Part shown: piece after piece, positions 5,126 through 5,488 of the stretch | Position numbering within the stretch: position 1 is the stretch's first letter | Layout of the letters: each line of letters begins with the position of its first letter | Assembly: GCA_014380705.1 (NCBI GenBank) | Contig: JACMJI010000228.1 | Span: 1 to 5,488 of the forward strand | DNA from: Gorillibacterium sp. | GTDB lineage: Bacteria > Bacillota > Bacilli > Paenibacillales > NBRC-103111 | Direction: 5' to 3' | DNA length: 5,488 bases | Made by a program: the position numbers and the translations under genes | The notes under the pieces: model-generated | The model's input: only the letters and a program-made list of their open reading frames with translations | Told to the model about the DNA's origin: nothing | Databases searched by the model: none

Positions 5126-5130
5126 TAACA
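5122..5130 (-). promoter_or_regulatory. Extended -10 promoter of the toxin-antitoxin operon
   Basis: On the minus strand TGTTATAAT (5130-5122) is a perfect TATAAT with the TGn extension of extended -10 promoters. At 17-18 bases upstream there is only weak similarity to TTGACA, which the extension can compensate. It lies about 36 bases before the antitoxin ATG. Confidence 0.75.
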
Positions 5131-5225
5131 TAGATGAACGATACTAATAAATTGAAGTAATAATAGCAACCCAACCTGGTCCCCTTATAATCTACTACTC
5201 CCGTGCATCCAATATAACCAATGCG

Positions 5226-5271
5226 CATAGATCTTCGACTTCTCTGCCTTTGTCCGGGAGAAGGATCTATG
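5226..5271. repeat. Bulged 14-bp inverted repeat (hairpin)
   Basis: CATAGATC (5226-5233) pairs with GATCTATG (5264-5271), and CTTCTC (5239-5244) pairs with GAGAAG (5258-5263). The left arm carries a 5-base bulge (5234-5238) and the loop is 13 bases. No T-run follows on either strand, so it is not an intrinsic terminator. On the plus strand an AGGAG begins five bases after it. Confidence 0.55.
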
Positions 5272-5317
5272 TAAAAGGAGAGAGAGTTCGTCCCCGTGAA
5301 AACTTTCAGTACTTGAT

Positions 5318-5488
5318 ATGCCATCTGCTGTCGTTCCCTTGATGCGATCGGTACTATTGATCATTTGGGCAAAAGGGTTCCACATCATCGAGTCGTTGCC
5401 ATTGGATCAAATCATCGGAATGTGCGAAACGGATGACTTGCTACCCTTCACTTATGGATGGACCATGCCACTCGGAAAAATTCATCAA
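5318..5488 (+). CDS. Weak partial ORF running off the right edge
   Basis: An ATG-started frame of 57 codons (MPSAVVPLMRS...) stays open to the window end, with the in-frame stop TGA at 5297-5299 upstream. The translation (for example KGFHIIESLPLDQI and DDLLPFTYGWTM) has a natural-looking mix of residues but matches no family I know. No ribosome site precedes the ATGs at 5318 or 5342. It contains the second copy of the 15-base repeat, read as IGMCET. It could be the start of a real gene, a remnant, or chance. Confidence 0.2.
   Translation, partial: MPSAVVPLMRSVLLIIWAKGFHIIESLPLDQIIGMCETDDLLPFTYGWTMPLGKIHQ
5416..5430 (+). repeat. 15-base direct repeat, copy 2
   Basis: This is the second exact copy of CGGAATGTGCGAAAC (first at 4063-4077), preceded by ATCAT instead of ATCA. 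The two copies flank the block that holds the gene remnants and the toxin-antitoxin unit. Confidence 0.55.

Larger units (their letters stand above)
5131..5488. other. 358-base stretch without a defensible gene
   Basis: Beyond the toxin-antitoxin promoter I find a bulged hairpin (5226-5271), an AGGAG (5276-5280) followed only by a very short frame (GTG 5296, stopping after six codons), copy 2 of the 15-base repeat, and a weak frame open to the right edge. Short frames in all directions are interrupted by stops. It may be a decayed gene or the start of another one. Confidence 0.6.

Noticed and set aside
5118..5388. Two minus-strand frames of 67-68 codons upstream of the toxin-antitoxin promoter
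   Set aside because: They overlap each other in different frames, cross the bulged hairpin, and one runs into the -10 region; neither has convincing protein features.
1..5488. CRISPR array, tRNA or rRNA genes, complete insertion sequence
   Set aside because: No regularly spaced repeats, cloverleaf-like sequence, rRNA-like blocks or recognisable transposase were seen on either strand.

Overview
The window looks like the chromosome of an endospore-forming Firmicute, most likely Paenibacillus or a close relative. This rests on strong AGGAGG-type ribosome binding sites, intrinsic terminators, a decayed piece of a mother-cell sporulation sigma factor (SigK-like), and the type of sugar-catabolism genes present. 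The genus is inference; no rRNA or other marker gene is in view.

Bases 1-3905 are a tight plus-strand operon whose start lies left of the window. It holds the last 12 codons of a short-chain dehydrogenase (SDR), a ROK-family sugar kinase, a SIS-domain phosphosugar-binding protein (UPF0309/COG4821 type), a GntR/HutC-type regulator with a UTRA ligand domain, and a 430-residue FAD-dependent oxidoreductase (FAD_oxidored type). The gaps are 8, 16, 31 and 1 bases, so the genes are probably co-transcribed. A kinase plus a phosphosugar protein plus a UTRA regulator indicates uptake and phosphorylation of a sugar or amino sugar. The SDR and the flavoprotein suggest that the substrate is also oxidised. 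The substrate cannot be read from the sequence.

Bases 3906-4460 contain no intact gene but are full of debris. There are three small hairpins (3938-3975, 4053-4068, 4095-4114) and a strong bidirectional terminator (4131-4175). On the minus strand follow the last 39 codons of a GH38-like alpha-mannosidase (4206-4325), joined directly to a SigK-like fragment (4324-4374, perhaps to 4413). The operon and a mannosidase gene were probably once convergent neighbours sharing the terminator; a deletion or rearrangement then removed the mannosidase body and joined its tail to sigma-factor sequence.

Bases 4425-5130 are a self-contained minus-strand toxin-antitoxin unit: extended -10 promoter, direct repeats that could be an operator, a 77-residue antitoxin-like protein, a 130-residue PIN-domain (VapC-like) toxin overlapping it by one base, and a terminator starting right after the toxin stop. 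By eye it is more AT-rich than the sugar operon, which fits separate acquisition.

Bases 5131-5488 hold no gene I can defend. They contain a bulged 14-bp hairpin (5226-5271), a second copy of a 15-base word also found at 4063-4077, and a plus-strand frame open to the window edge without a ribosome binding site.
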